Shown piece by piece: positions 31,165-41,604 of a stretch of 64,000 nt of DNA. Within the stretch, counting starts at the first letter, position 1. Each line of letters opens with the position of its first letter. The translations under genes were made by a program, and so were the position numbers. This DNA comes from Trachythela sp. YZ-2020. Its lineage: Eukaryota; Cnidaria; Anthozoa; Malacalcyonacea; Clavulariidae. The DNA lies in contig JADLSH010000333.1 in the NCBI GenBank assembly GCA_016169945.1, positions 248,001-312,000 of the forward strand, in the 5' to 3' direction. Below the pieces are notes generated by a model. The model had not been told where the DNA came from. It did not search any database and saw only the letters and a program-made list of their open reading frames with translations.

Positions 31165-33113
31165 ATAACAACAAGTCATACTTATGTATACAAGAAACTT
31201 GACGAGTTTGGTGAAGACTACAACAAGAATATCTGTGAGTCTGTCCAGCAACAGGGGAAGTTAATGGAACAACAAGCATTAAGAACAACACAAGCAAATT
31301 CAGAGTCAGCTAGTCCTCACCAGAATAGAAAGTGTATTGTGCCTGATGTTGGAAGGAAACTTGTCTTCAACAACATAGATTATCGTCAAGAGGTTCACTA
31401 CATGACAGAAGACAACCAGAATGTAGACAATCATTGTGTTACCGTTATGGCAGTTGAAAATCGGGTTTCAGGAAACCACCTGAGTGATCAACAACGGGAA
31501 GGTAGATTTCAAAAGCTTGGACGTGCCATTGCTGCCAACATAAAGTATCTGAAATCCGTATCTGATGTAACTGTGGCTCACATTCCACATTTGTACAGTA
31601 AAGAAATGAGTACCAAATCAGATGTGGTAAGTTAATTAATAGTAACATATGTTAATATCCAACACTTTCCTATTGACAAGTAGAATCTTCTGGTGTTTAG
31701 AGTATAATAAGAAACGTATGGTGTACAGTGCCTTAATTTAATGGGTTAATAATTTGCAAGATTTGACAAATTAATACAGTATGATTTTACTCATCAAAGG
31801 AAAGTTTTATGGGTTATGCAGTTCATGCCATACTATTTTACTCTATCTAATCCCAGACAATTTTTCTCATCAAAGCAGCATCTTCCATACTTTCATTCGA
31901 TGGTTATAGTATTCCTGTTTTTAGACATTTCTTGGTATGTTTCATGAGAGTGAGAGTGAGAATGATGCAGATGGTATATTATCTATATTGAAATCGTTGC
32001 ACAAATATGTCCCTTCCTATGGTGATGGCAAAAACAAGCATTATGGAGAGCAGCATGTGGTTGGGGTCATATCACTAGCAAATGGCTTCACACTGGAAGA
32101 AAGAGTTGATGGCCTGCATTTTGAGATTGCGGACTGGCATGCTGGAAATAAGTTTTTGGAGGTATATACATTGTCAACAATAAATCAATACAGTATTTTT
32201 ATTATTCAATTACCACTTCTACGAGAACATTCACTTATAATCAGACATACTGCTTATGACTGTTAAATATGTGTGTGGCCATTGGTAGCCTGTATAATAG
32301 AAAATGGACTAAAACCAGTGGTGGACACCAGGGGGGGAGTGGGAAGGGGGTGGAGCGTGAAGGGGGTGGAGCGTGACCATCCTAGTAATTTCTCAAAGCC
32401 TTTGAATGATGGCTGATTAACTGTGCAACACATCTTTATCTATGATTCAGTGGCAGGCACTTTGCAAAACATTGGGTGTGCAAACTTAGGTTGCCAACAT
32501 ATAACCACCCTTTTGTTGCTGCCAATCGCAAATCTCAAAACATGTTTGGCTTAAATGTTATGTAAATTTATTTAAATTATAGCCTATCAAGCCTTTTGTG
32601 GTTGTAAAATCAATGAGAGTGATACAGCTTTGTTACACAGTTAATCGGCTATCATTCAAAGGCTTTGAGAAAGTATTGGGGGCATTAACCCCCTTCGCCC
32701 CGCCCTGATGTCTGCCACTGCTATGATTGTACAACCACAAAATATTAGGCTAAGCATTTGGGTAAATTTGCATGAAATTTATGCCAAGAGAGATTAAAAG
32801 CAGCAACAAATGTAGTTATATATTGGGAGCCTAAGCTGGCACACCAAATATTTCACGTCATCAGGCGCTGATAAATGTACAATATAGCGATAGAAATAGA
32901 AAATGTGAAAGAAGATGTGACCGCAGCAGCCAATGCGTGCAGGAGGTTCTTTGTTGTAGAAGTGGAAGCCTGGATTATTGCCGCAACTTTACATGTCTTA
33001 GGAATGAAGAATATCAAAGAGGCTATTAAAAAGCTTCGTCCTAGTGCGTCAAATAAGTCACTTGATAGGAAGTTATTTGTTGGGGATAACATCATCTTTC
33101 ATGAAAACTTATG
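31165..33113 (+). pseudogene. Three exons of a DUF6589-like multi-exon family
   Basis: Exon A (about 31165-31628) holds KKLDEFGEDYNKNICESVQQ, KLVFNNIDYRQEVHYMTEDN, ENRVSGNHLS and HIPHLYSKEMSTKSDV, then a GTAAGT donor. Exon B (31925-32161; acceptor CTGTTTTTAG, donor GTATAT) holds ILKSLHKYVPSYGDGKNKHY and HFEIADWHAGNKFLE. Exon C (about 32872-33113) holds AAANACRRFFVVEVEAWIIA and LHVLGMKNIKEAI, then a stop. Order and spacing match, by memory, uncharacterised transposon-linked proteins (DUF6589 type) common in cnidarian genomes, in which the N..NID and GDQ..DWHAK blocks recur. The GDQ block and the C-terminus are missing, so this copy is incomplete. A MITE (32316-32720) lies in the second intron. 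Confidence 0.5.
32316..32720. mobile_element. hAT-like MITE in an intron
   Basis: Ends cagtggtggacaccag and ctgatgtctgccactg are inverted repeats with a few mismatches. Internal G-rich tract at the left (aggggggg) and C-rich tract at the right. Flanks (actaaaac, ctatgatt) do not match. Inner sequence also pairs (ctttgaatgatggctgatta against taatcggctatcattcaaag). Confidence 0.65.
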
Positions 33114-33387
33114 ACAGCAACATATCAGCATTCAGGAGGGCTGGCAAACATGTGAAAAATCAATTCAAGGGGATTTAGAAAATATTGTGAATGAGTTGTC
33201 CATTAATAATGCATTTACCTGTACACCAGGACGGAGATACAGTGTTTTTACACACATGAAACCAAGCCTTTTGACCGGGGTTGACATGCAGAAAATGTTC
33301 ACATGGATTAATACACACAAGAAGTTAATGATTCTAAACAGAAAAGCATGGTGAACAATATATTTACACAACTATGAATATCTAGCT

Positions 33388-33635
33388 ACAATCCTGGCCA
33401 AAACCATTGACTACACTATAATAAATATGTCCCTTTTGACGTTCCTAACTATAAAACGTCTAGGTTTTCTCATCTAATGGCCCCCCTCGCCCCCAAAACA
33501 ATGCTTTAAACATGTTATGGGACACCACTCAACATTGTTCGGTGGGGGTAAGGGGGAGGTTCTCTAATTTAGTTACTAGGCAACTGAATATGGCGAAATA
33601 ACTGTAAGTGTCGTCGATGTTTTGACCAGGATTGT
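33388..33635. mobile_element. MITE, ACAATC..GATTGT family, copy 1
   Basis: Ends acaatcctggccaaaac and gttttgaccaggattgt. CT on both flanks. Almost identical to copy 2 (35871-36136), which has 18 extra bases in the middle. The two copies lie in the same orientation on either side of the Rep-like pseudogene. Confidence 0.8.
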
Positions 33636-34368
33636 CTGAATATGGCCAAAGTTAAATGCATGTATATATTTCTTGTTTCATTACACCTTTTGCAAGTTTT
33701 GGCACAAGGAAGTTCATCAATATTTGTTTGTGCACACAATGACGTCACATAGTAATTATCCAATTAAATACGTCACCAATATGCTAATATTTTATCTGAG
33801 TTAATGATGTGTGGTGAGATTTATCGCGGTATCATAGTAACGGTGTACCGCAATGCGCATAAGAAAACGGTTCATATCCTCCTGAAGTATGAAAGTAATT
33901 CTTGTAAACAAAACGGTCTTGAAAGTATTTACAAGGCTTATAATTGTGAAATATTTTTTGCAATATATACTGCAATATTTTACCAAATCTCAACGGTGTA
34001 CCATTTCTGACACAAAGTAATGCTATTATTATATCTTCCTAAGTATGTGCGGTTCGCCAATGGTACACCGTTTTAATATATAGTTCAACATTTGACAGTT
34101 CGTTAATTGAAACAATACACGCGGCTAATAAACGCCTTAATTTACCAAGTATTTCAATAAAATAAGCACACACAATACGTGCAGTATAAGGGAACCAGGT
34201 GTAGAAATTAATGGAATAATTCCTTAGCTTTATAGCTACATTTCTTACATTAATTTGTTGTCTTAATATATGCTATATATGCGAGAGAATTTGCACATTA
34301 TACTGTATTATCCTTAACTGTTTTCATTACACACTAGGCAAGCAAAGCAAAGCAACGCGTGCAAGGTT

Positions 34369-35654
34369 TTATGTCCATCTGCGATCCTCTGATATTTGCT
34401 GCGTGAGTGTGAATACATTCCAACGAACGGACATCATCTCGGTCTCGCGCTCATCGACTGTCCAACCTTTGTTTGACGTAGGCCAATCTATATTTGCTTG
34501 TCGCAAATACTGGCGTGTCAGCATGTGATAAAATATCTTCGGCGAAGTGAGTTTTAGGTGCTGGAAAGTGTACAGGTTCGCCTTCGAGCAATAACAGGAG
34601 ATCATGCCAAGGAATTATTTTGTCATTCCATTGGAAATCATTGAGAAATATGCACTCAGCGTCCTGAACTCCTACCCACGCGAAAGTGCCAGAAGCGGGA
34701 TTAGTAAAGATGTGATAGATCATGTTTAAGGGTTTAAGTAGAAACGTTTTAGCGCAATTAGCCGGACCGATAAGTATGATGTTGCGATATTTTCCCCGTA
34801 CTTTTTCCAATAGTGTATAAATAGCAAATTCTCGCACTCCTATGCCTTTAGTTGTTAAAACCTCTTTGGCGCTTTGCAACCAACGACCTTCGCAGTCCTG
34901 AACGCACTCGCTTTGCACGGCTTCTGTAAGCAATTCGATGCGTGTCTTCTTGCATCTTTCCAAACTTGCCTCTGCATTCAACATGCCCCACGTAGTTTTT
35001 ATTATATGGGCAACAACTTTCGGTTGTCTGTTCAATATGAACTCCGCAACATAAGACTTCCCTTCAGCTTTTTGCTGCTGGGCAATAGCAAGCAATGCCG
35101 TGCGACTCTTTATCGACTTTGCTTCAATAATTTCCGACACTTGGAAAGATGTCATCCTCTTTTTGCGTTTTCTTGATATTGTAGACATCGTCTCATCGCC
35201 CTCGCTGTCGGATTCATCTCGTCCAGTGGTTGTTGCAACACTAGCAGAATCTGTCCTTGGTGGCTCAGCATTTGTCAAGTCGGGATGACCATGGCTTTCT
35301 AGGTACTCACGGTCGGACTTAGTGACATATTCCCAGGCACTGAAATAGTTGTGATGTGGGGATGAAAAAATGCACCGAAACTTCGAAGTGATCCATCAGG
35401 AACTTCTTAAATTTTAGCCATTTTTGCTTTAGTTCCAGTTTTATAGCAACATGATAATGCTTGCCACCATTTTCGTGATCTTCGAGACAACAACACCACT
35501 GTATACTGTAACATTATTTATTGTCCTTGCTAAACGCAAGAATGAATGCTTCAGCGAATTCTCTTCTTAAAGGAAATTTTGTTAAATCTGCTAGGCTATA
35601 TGTTATTAGATCAACCAATCTGGAATCGGGCGCTCGAAGGCTGTCACTTGCCAT
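34369..35654 (-). pseudogene. Rep-like protein: HUH endonuclease plus SF3 helicase, broken
   Basis: Antisense ATG at 35654. N-terminal part (to 35514) ends in a premature TAA at about 35511-35513. In the same frame a CCCLEDHENGG segment and the HUH motif HYH (KHYHVAIKL) follow; a frame change near 35360 leads into the largest open frame (35278-34451). That frame carries a basic linker (SRKRKKR) and a superfamily 3 helicase: Walker A GPANCAKT (usual GKT glycine is Ala), Walker B ECIFLNDFQW, sensor PVFATSK. A second frame change near 34490 precedes the last recognisable block (MSVRWNVFTL). Rolling-circle-type Rep proteins of parvovirus and CRESS-DNA relatives share this HUH-SF3 layout; cnidarian genomes appear to carry many copies. 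Three or more lesions make this copy dead. Flanked by two MITE copies. Confidence 0.75.
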
Positions 35655-35870
35655 TAGACAATACTTCTGACTAATTACTAACCTTTGTTGACCTACATAT
35701 AAATATGACCAGCGCGTATTAATTAAAATGTCACTACTCAGGAATTGGACAATCATATAATATATACAATACATTTCTTAATATTCGTACATAACCTAAA
35801 CATGATATTCGCGCATACGATCGAGTTTAACATACATTTTATAATGTTTTTTAAATTATCAACTACAGAG

Positions 35871-36136
35871 ACAATCCTGGCCAAAACCATTGACTACACT
35901 ATAATAAATATGTCCCTTTTGACGTTCCTAACTATAAAACGTCTAGGTTTTCTCATCTAATGGCCCCCCTCGCCCCCAAAACAATGTTGATTCTATGCTA
36001 AATGCTTTAAACATGTTATGGGACACCACTCAACATTGTTCGGTGGGGGTAAGGGGGAGGTTCTCTAATTTAGTTATGAGGCAACTGAATATGGCGAAAT
36101 AACTGTAAGTGTTGTCGATGTTTTGACCAGGATTGT
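35871..36136. mobile_element. MITE, ACAATC..GATTGT family, copy 2
   Basis: Same ends as copy 1, with 18 additional internal bases (ttgattctatgctaaatg). AG flanks both sides. The 2-bp flank match in all three copies (CT, AG, CT) suggests a 2-bp target duplication, which is uncommon other than TA. Confidence 0.8.
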
Positions 36137-36462
36137 AGGTGTAGTAGATTACAGTAAGAGTTTACCTTAAGAGTCAAGAGTGAACCTTGCCAACACAACA
36201 CAATGTTTTGGCAGACAAGATTAACCTTATGGCCTTATCTATTTTTATTACCTTATATTTGTAATGTTTTAATATCATTGTATGTATTTATAAGAGAATA
36301 CAGCACTGTCTCACTGGTCCTTAAATGTTTGAGTTTGACCCATTAAGCTGTTAGGGTGCCATCCTTTCTGACTCGTCCCCAGTCGCTTGTGCGTGTTTCG
36401 TGCCATGTTGAATGATGGAAATGCACTGGGTTTTCAAGCGACTGGGAAATCCTGTTTCCAAG

Positions 36463-36978
36463 ATGGCGTTCGTTGTAATGGCAGATGCTATATCATTGGA
36501 GCGATTGGGGGAAGAAACTTTTTCAAGGCCGTTTCACGAAGCGTATATAGCGCATAAGGTTGTTTGTCCAGTGGCAGAATCTGTGGAAAATGTTTTATTT
36601 TTTGAAGGAAGTGGATTAGTCCAACATTTCCGCATGGTTCATAAGAAAAATATGAAGCCACAAGATATTAAAATTTCAGCGTTGATGATGAAACGATATA
36701 TTCGATATACGTCTGAAACAAACTCCAAGGTAAACTAATATCATGAATAACTAATTTTACAGTTGTAAACAAAGACTTGTTTAGCAAGTTTTGCGCCCTT
36801 GTTTAGGAGCAGTGATAAAATATGCACATATTTTAATATTTTGTCAAATTTGTTACTCTAGGTATTGAGTGGCTGTTGGTTCAAAGTTTCCGGGGAAGGA
36901 GATGCGAATATATTTGCGAAGATTCGAAGAAAGCTTCCAAAATTTAGGGGATGTATCTGCTACACTGTGGGAAACTAA
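36463..36978 (+). CDS. Two-exon gene, 127 residues, unknown function
   Basis: Exon 1 (36463-36729) starts at ATGGCG in a strong context (aagATGG) and ends at a GTAAAC donor. Exon 2 (36862-36978) follows the acceptor TTTGTTACTCTAG; the frame stays open across the 132-bp intron and ends in TAA. The join reads ETNSK then VLSGCWFKVSGEGDANIFAK. The protein begins MAFVVMADAISLERLGEE and contains CPVAESVENVLFFEGSG followed by LVQHFRMVHKKN. That has the F-x5-L-x2-H-x4-H half of a C2H2 finger with only one of two cysteines. The C-terminus is basic (KIRRKLPKFRGC). An upstream ATG (36412) is possible but weaker. Not recognised; no lesion. It may be a small nuclear protein or the N-terminal exons of a domesticated transposon gene. 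Confidence 0.55.
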
Positions 36979-37197
36979 AACCGTATGCAGACCAAAATTA
37001 TTTTTTGCGAAATATCAGTTTTTTTTTATTCATTTTACAATACAAGATTGAAGGCTCAGACAACAGGACAAATAGAGTCCTAAATTAAGTCCTGCCTGAC
37101 ATGAATACACTACACTACATTTACATCACTATGACTTCAACAAATGTACATCAATTATAGTTACATAACAGAATCATTAATATATATATAGTCAAAT

Positions 37198-37241
37198 CTG
37201 CAGACATGCATGTTTCGCCGTTCAACGGCTCGTCAGTGCAG
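37198..37241 (-). ncRNA. Hammerhead ribozyme (Penelope type)
   Basis: Read antisense: stem I CUGCA (37241-37237), core CUGACGA (37236-37230), stem II GCCGU-uga-ACGGC (37229-37217), core GAAA (37216-37213), a minimal stem III made by the palindrome CAUGCAUG (37212-37205), then UC at the cleavage site (37204-37203) and stem I partner UGCAG (37202-37198). All core positions fit the hammerhead consensus and the short stem III is the form known from Penelope-like elements. It lies downstream of an antisense GIY-YIG fragment, where such elements carry it. Predicted cut between 37203 and 37202. Confidence 0.85.
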
Positions 37242-37328
37242 CTTGTAACGCAGTCTATATAGATTTTCGCTTACCTCAAAACTTGTCTGCAACAGGCTGT
37301 TTCATCTGTAAAAGAATCATCAGGCAGT

Positions 37329-37545
37329 TTACAAGTATCGAAAGAAATGAATAATAGAAATAGAATGTTTTAAAATTTGCCAATTAATACTGAAATCCTT
37401 ATTGTTTTCTTTCAATGTCCAAATATATTTCGAAAGTTCCGTGTCATTTGCATGCTTTTTATGCTGAAAAGATTTAGTGTGGTTGGCCAGTCGCTCTTTG
37501 AATGTGGTTGCAGTCATGCCGATGTAATTTTTGATTGTGTTTATG
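37329..37545 (-). pseudogene. Penelope-like element GIY-YIG endonuclease fragment (antisense)
   Basis: Reads NYIGMTATTFKERLANHTKS, then DTELSKYIWTLKENNKDFSI and NWQILKHS. A YIG followed by TFKxR..H..SF and T.LSKYIW.LK is the GIY-YIG nuclease of Penelope-like retroelements, which nicks target DNA. The coding part stops abruptly at KHS and passes into the inverted repeat arm; the zinc-binding C-terminus is missing from this copy but present on the other strand at 37546-37660. Confidence 0.7.
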
Positions 37546-37660
37546 TTTAGAAGAAAACTTTTGTATTTTGAAAGAAAAAAACAAGGATTGTTTACTCAAC
37601 AAAAGAGCTGAAATAATTTCACGATGTCGTCATCGTAACAAATTTCGCGTAAACAACGCA
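37546..37660 (+). pseudogene. Penelope-like endonuclease C-terminal fragment (sense)
   Basis: Frame reading EENFCILKEKNKDCLLNKRA then EIISRCRHRNKFRVNN, the usual end of the Penelope endonuclease (EK..I.....LNKR.E....CRHR.KF). It starts where the antisense copy ends (37545), so the two copies meet at their truncated 5' ends. Confidence 0.65.
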
Positions 37661-37869
37661 AACAAAGCCATGCATGCACACATTGTCTCCCACACACACC
37701 CCCATGCCCCGGCAGGAAGCATATAAGCGGTCATTTCTTTCGATACTTGTAAACTGCCTGATGATTCTTTTACAGATGAAACAGCCTGTTGCAGACAAGT
37801 TTTGAGGTAAGCGAAAATCGATAATCTATAATTTGCTCTAACTATATGTTGTCGAGCACTCTTTGCGTT

Positions 37870-37985
37870 TCGTAGACCTAAACCTACACGTATAATTATA
37901 TATATGTAGACACATATATACACATACATACATAAACATATACATATACACACACATACATATACATACACATAAATATAAAATT
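37870..37985. repeat. Microsatellite (ACATAT/CATA-rich), probable LINE 3' tail
   Basis: Runs of acatatacatacacat-like repeats directly follow, in antisense, the stop of the LINE-D frame at 38006. Likely the repeat tail of that LINE, expanded. Confidence 0.65.
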
Positions 37986-38005
37986 CACTACAAAACATAA
38001 TACTT

Positions 38006-38569
38006 TCATGAACAACAATTTATAACACAAGAACGACACTTATGACAAAATGTTTTCCAAGTTTGTGGTCTATCAACATCAAAATATGAATAAAGTTTAG
38101 TTTTATAGTGTTTGTTAAGTTTAGAGTTTAGAGACCGAACTGTAGGAGAAGATTTAATTTCATCCGGCAGACTGTTCCATAGCAGTACAATTCTATTGAA
38201 AAATTGATTTCTGAATGATGATGTCCTGCAGATGTTTGGTCGATACGAATCAGTAGAGCTAAGGCGAGTTTGACGACGAGATAGATTGACCAGTATATAG
38301 TCATCAGGTTTTAAGTCATAATGTCCAACTTTACATTTGAAGAAAAAACAAATATCTTTTATCTCGAACCAGTATGGGATGGGAAGAATTTCAAGTTTCT
38401 TTAACCGGTCGGTGTAAGAGGAAGTGTAATCTCGAAGAATGTATTTTGTCGCTCGTCTTTGGACACCTTCTGTATAAAGAAGATCCCTGGATGTTGATTG
38501 GGGTGCCCAGATCTCACTGCCATAACACAGATGAGCTCGAACAAGTGAAAAATAAAAGAGCGTCAACAT
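38006..38569 (-). pseudogene. LINE-D C-terminal domain
   Basis: MLTLFYFSLVRAHLCYGSEI and WAPQSTSRDLLYTEGVQRRA open the RT connection region; ILPIPYWFEIKDICFFFKCK and FRNQFFNRIVLLWNSLPDEI follow; C-terminus has a CHKCRSC cysteine cluster (C-x2-C-x2-C) that could bind nucleic acid. About 50 residues between this block and the RT palm (38723) are in other frames. Confidence 0.75.
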
Positions 38570-38722
38570 TTTATATCAGTCAGATATGTGCAATTACGTC
38601 GCAGGAACCCAACCATACGGTTTGCCTTTGAAACAATGTTTGAAATATGAGGAGACCATTTTAGGTTGTTGGTGATTAGAATTCCAAGATCTTTCTGGGT
38701 TGTCTTGAAAGGGATTTGATCA

Positions 38723-39454
38723 TCAATTGTCTACAACATTATAACATTTACTATCATCAGCGAACATTGGTACTTTGCTGTGTGTTACTGCTTCAGGAAG
38801 GTCATTGACATAGATTAAAAAGAGTAATGGACCAACAATACTGCCTTGAGGAACACCAGATGTCACATCTAGGTAAGTCGACGAAAAACCATCCACTACT
38901 ACTCGCTGTTTGCGTCCAGAAAGATAATCGGAAAACCAGTCTAAAAGTGGACCAGTTACACCAAATTGACAGAGCTTAAGAATAAGTTTATCGTGGGGTA
39001 CAGAGTCGAAAGCCTTGGAGAAATCTAGATAAGTCATATCCATTTCTTTTCCATGATCTAACGCCTTGCCAATATTGTGAACAACGTCGAGGAGTTGAGT
39101 GATACATGATCTTCCTGAGCGAAAACCGTGCTGTTGATTATGAAGGAGAGGTTTGACAATATATAGGACACGGCGGTGAACTATATGCTCCATAACTTTA
39201 GACACAAGAGATAACTGGATGGAAGGATAGTTAAAATCGCCTAGTAAAATAATGTCCTTGAGATTTGAATCGATTGCAAATTTTAAAAAGTTGTTAAAGT
39301 TATGAAGAAATTCATTATCTGCATTAGGTGGTCTGTAGCAAACTGCAACAAGAACTCTTCTGGAAAACGATTTTATCACAACGCTGGCGAGTTCCAAGGA
39401 CTCACAGTTAAATTTGAATGGTTCTGTGGTAATAGAATCTTTCACCGCCAACAA
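38723..39454 (-). pseudogene. LINE-D endonuclease-RT deletion fusion
   Basis: Endonuclease: SRRVLVAVCYRPPNADNEF, DIILLGDFNYPSI. Direct fusion to RT: HNQQHGFRSGRSCITQLLDV, MTYLDFSKAFDSVPHDKLIL, SGVPQGSIVGPLLFLIYVND, MFADDSKCY (the RT box has FADD). The fusion frame is open across the deletion point, so it could once have been translated. Confidence 0.8.
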
Positions 39455-39740
39455 AACACCTCCACCACGCTTTTCCAGATAATCGATCTCTGCGAATTAT
39501 TTGGTATCTATTGGGAATAATTTCGTAATCGGTAATAGAATTATTCAACCACGTTTCGGTTAATGCTATAACGTCAAATTGATTTCTTAATACTATATCT
39601 TGAAAAGAGGATAATTTAGTCACTCGGCAGTTAGTTGAGTTGTCCAGTTGAATAGATTTAAGGCTTCTGACATTTTGCAGAACACACTTAAGAGTTTGGT
39701 TATGTCGATTCCCTGAAGAACTTGTGTTATTCGAATTTGA

Positions 39741-39764
39741 AGGGCCGGGATTACATTCCACATT
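39741..39764 (-). other. 2A-like motif in LINE-D
   Basis: Encodes NVECNPGP near the N-terminus of the LINE-D frame. It matches the 2A consensus at E-x-N-P-G-P; the first Asp is Asn. The frame upstream reads VFVTTPTSDASF. Confidence 0.55.
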
Positions 39765-39800
39765 AAATGATGCGTCACTGGTTGGCGTAGTAACGAAAAC

Positions 39801-41560
39801 TAGATTTAAAATATTTTACTTTCCGTTTGAGCTTGAAATTGTTAGCAGCATAAGTTGATCGATTATAATTTAAGTTGCACATAGAAACACGATTCCATTC
39901 ACGACAAACATTACGATCCGAGGGAAATTAAACTGGTTTTGGATTGATCTAAGACGATGACAATAATCCAAGCTAGAAGAGATAATCAAAAGCAAGATGC
40001 GCATCGTATTAAAATTTCAACTCAATCTTGCACACGTGGAATGTAAATACGCATATGGGGAAATCCCGATTGATATTTATAATATTCACTAAATGAATAT
40101 TAATGAGCTGCAATATACGTACGGAAAATATGCAAGAAATGATACTTTAAATTCCTCTTGAGATATAAACTTGGAACTTGTAGGTTGAATTAAGATGTCA
40201 AATAGCTATAAACAGAGCAAGTTTCAGCGGCGTAGTTTGAAAATCACCGGAGATATTAACAAATATAAGCTCCCAAGTTAAATGAATAATTCTTGAAGTA
40301 TTCAGTACAACATGCCACAAAACCAAAAGTACAAATAAACCATGATAAATCCACAATACTGGTCAAAATGAATATAAAAATATCACAGATGACAAGACAA
40401 ACATAAATCCAGGCATAAACGTCAGTTACAATGAAAGGAAAACGATAAATAAGTATGTTGGCCTTCTGGGGAAGCACGCTTTAATGCTTGGTATACAAAA
40501 CAAGCAATGGATGGAAGCATTGAAGGGAACATTGTTGTTGTTGAATGCTGTTTTATAAAGAAGGTTAGTATTTTTATCTAATCATATCTACTTCGTTTGT
40601 AATTGTTGCCACTTGCATTTATAAATTCTATACTAAAAATAGTTCAAATTTGCTATAGCATAGGTGCTTTATTATAGTTTATATAACACCTATAAAACTT
40701 TAATTTAAACCTATAGCCCCCTTGGATTGTTTACATTTTTCTAGCAGGTGATAGCTTTTTATAGCTCCCACAAGAGCTTAATTATGATATGCATTGCTGC
40801 CAGCAAAATGTAAAGGTGTCTATTTAGTACACTTTGTTCCAACGTTAGAACTTTTTCTCTAATTTGGGTTTTTGTCACATGGAATTGCAAGGTTCTCCAG
40901 GGTAAACATCCCGTAGTGCCGGGAAACCTTTAAGGGGTCTGTGGACATGATCCCCTGGAAAATTTTGACATTTGAAGTCTATGAAGTGCCATTTCATGCA
41001 TTTTGCAGGGAAATATAATTAAGCTTTTATAGAAATGCAAGATTATGATAAAATGTCATATTAATTTAATTATAAAACACACCACTATTTTACAGAAAAC
41101 TGTGTTTCCAGATGCACCCTACTTTAGTATTTTACTCTGTCTAGGTAGGGTACTGCCAGTTGATGGGTTAAACAAACTCTAGGATTCTCTAGGAATCTTA
41201 CCTCCTGATAAGGAGAACTACTCAACACCTAACCTGCAAACAGGCTTATTCCTGCATTCAAAGTCATAGTGAGGGGCTGTGGACTGTTTGTTACACACAC
41301 AACACCAATTAACACACTAAGTCATTAAGCTTATGTGTTTTAAGCACAGGTCCTTTGAGTGGATGTGGTATGCTAGTTTCTTTTACTTTATGGTAGTTTG
41401 ATACTTTTTCTTTGTGTAAGCAACAAGTCCTTTTCTAGTGGATTAAATTTACAAATTGCAGTATGACAGTATATTATTTAATATTTAATATATTAAAAAA
41501 TTATTTAATGAGATAACTATACTCTTAATGGTCAATACCCACTTTTGATTTTTTCCTGAA
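39801..41560. other. No gene seen
   Basis: AT-rich. The antisense ORF at 40256-40477 is hydrophobic but has no context. A phrase gggtactgccagttgatggg before TTAA at about 41150-41172 resembles the right end of the 53079-55478 element and may be a solo end. Confidence 0.45.
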
Positions 41561-41604
41561 AGTATTTTTTCATCAGTATCTTTTCAATCTTTAAATATTG
41601 TTTC

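Larger units (their letters stand above)
37262..37822. repeat. Inverted duplication of Penelope 3' sequence
   Basis: About 88 bp at 37262-37350 (gattttcgcttacctcaaaa, cttgtctgcaacaggctgtt, tcatctgtaaaagaatcatc, aggcagtttacaagtatcga) is the near-perfect reverse complement of 37732-37821. The arms enclose two GIY-YIG coding fragments on opposite strands, giving a head-to-head pair of truncated Penelope-like copies. Confidence 0.85.
37880..39800 (-). mobile_element. LINE-D, internally deleted non-LTR retrotransposon
   Basis: Antisense order: NPGP-containing N-terminus (39800-39408), endonuclease piece fused to RT (39454-38723), RT end and C-terminus (38569-38006), repeat tail. The endonuclease stops after LLGDFNYPSI and continues without a break into RT sequence QLSLVSKVMEHIVHRRVLYI, so the rest of the endonuclease and the RT N-terminus are missing. 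Deletion mutant. Confidence 0.8.

Noticed and set aside
37760..37810. CTGATGA..GAAAC in the sense inverted-repeat arm as a third hammerhead
   Set aside because: Only about 3 bp could form stem II and the closing pair is U-U; stem I does not pair.
37630..37998. Antisense ORF rich in YVYVCVCICI
   Set aside because: Translation of a CATA-type microsatellite.
40256..40477. Hydrophobic antisense ORF as a membrane protein
   Set aside because: AT-rich DNA readily yields hydrophobic frames; no context or conserved motif.
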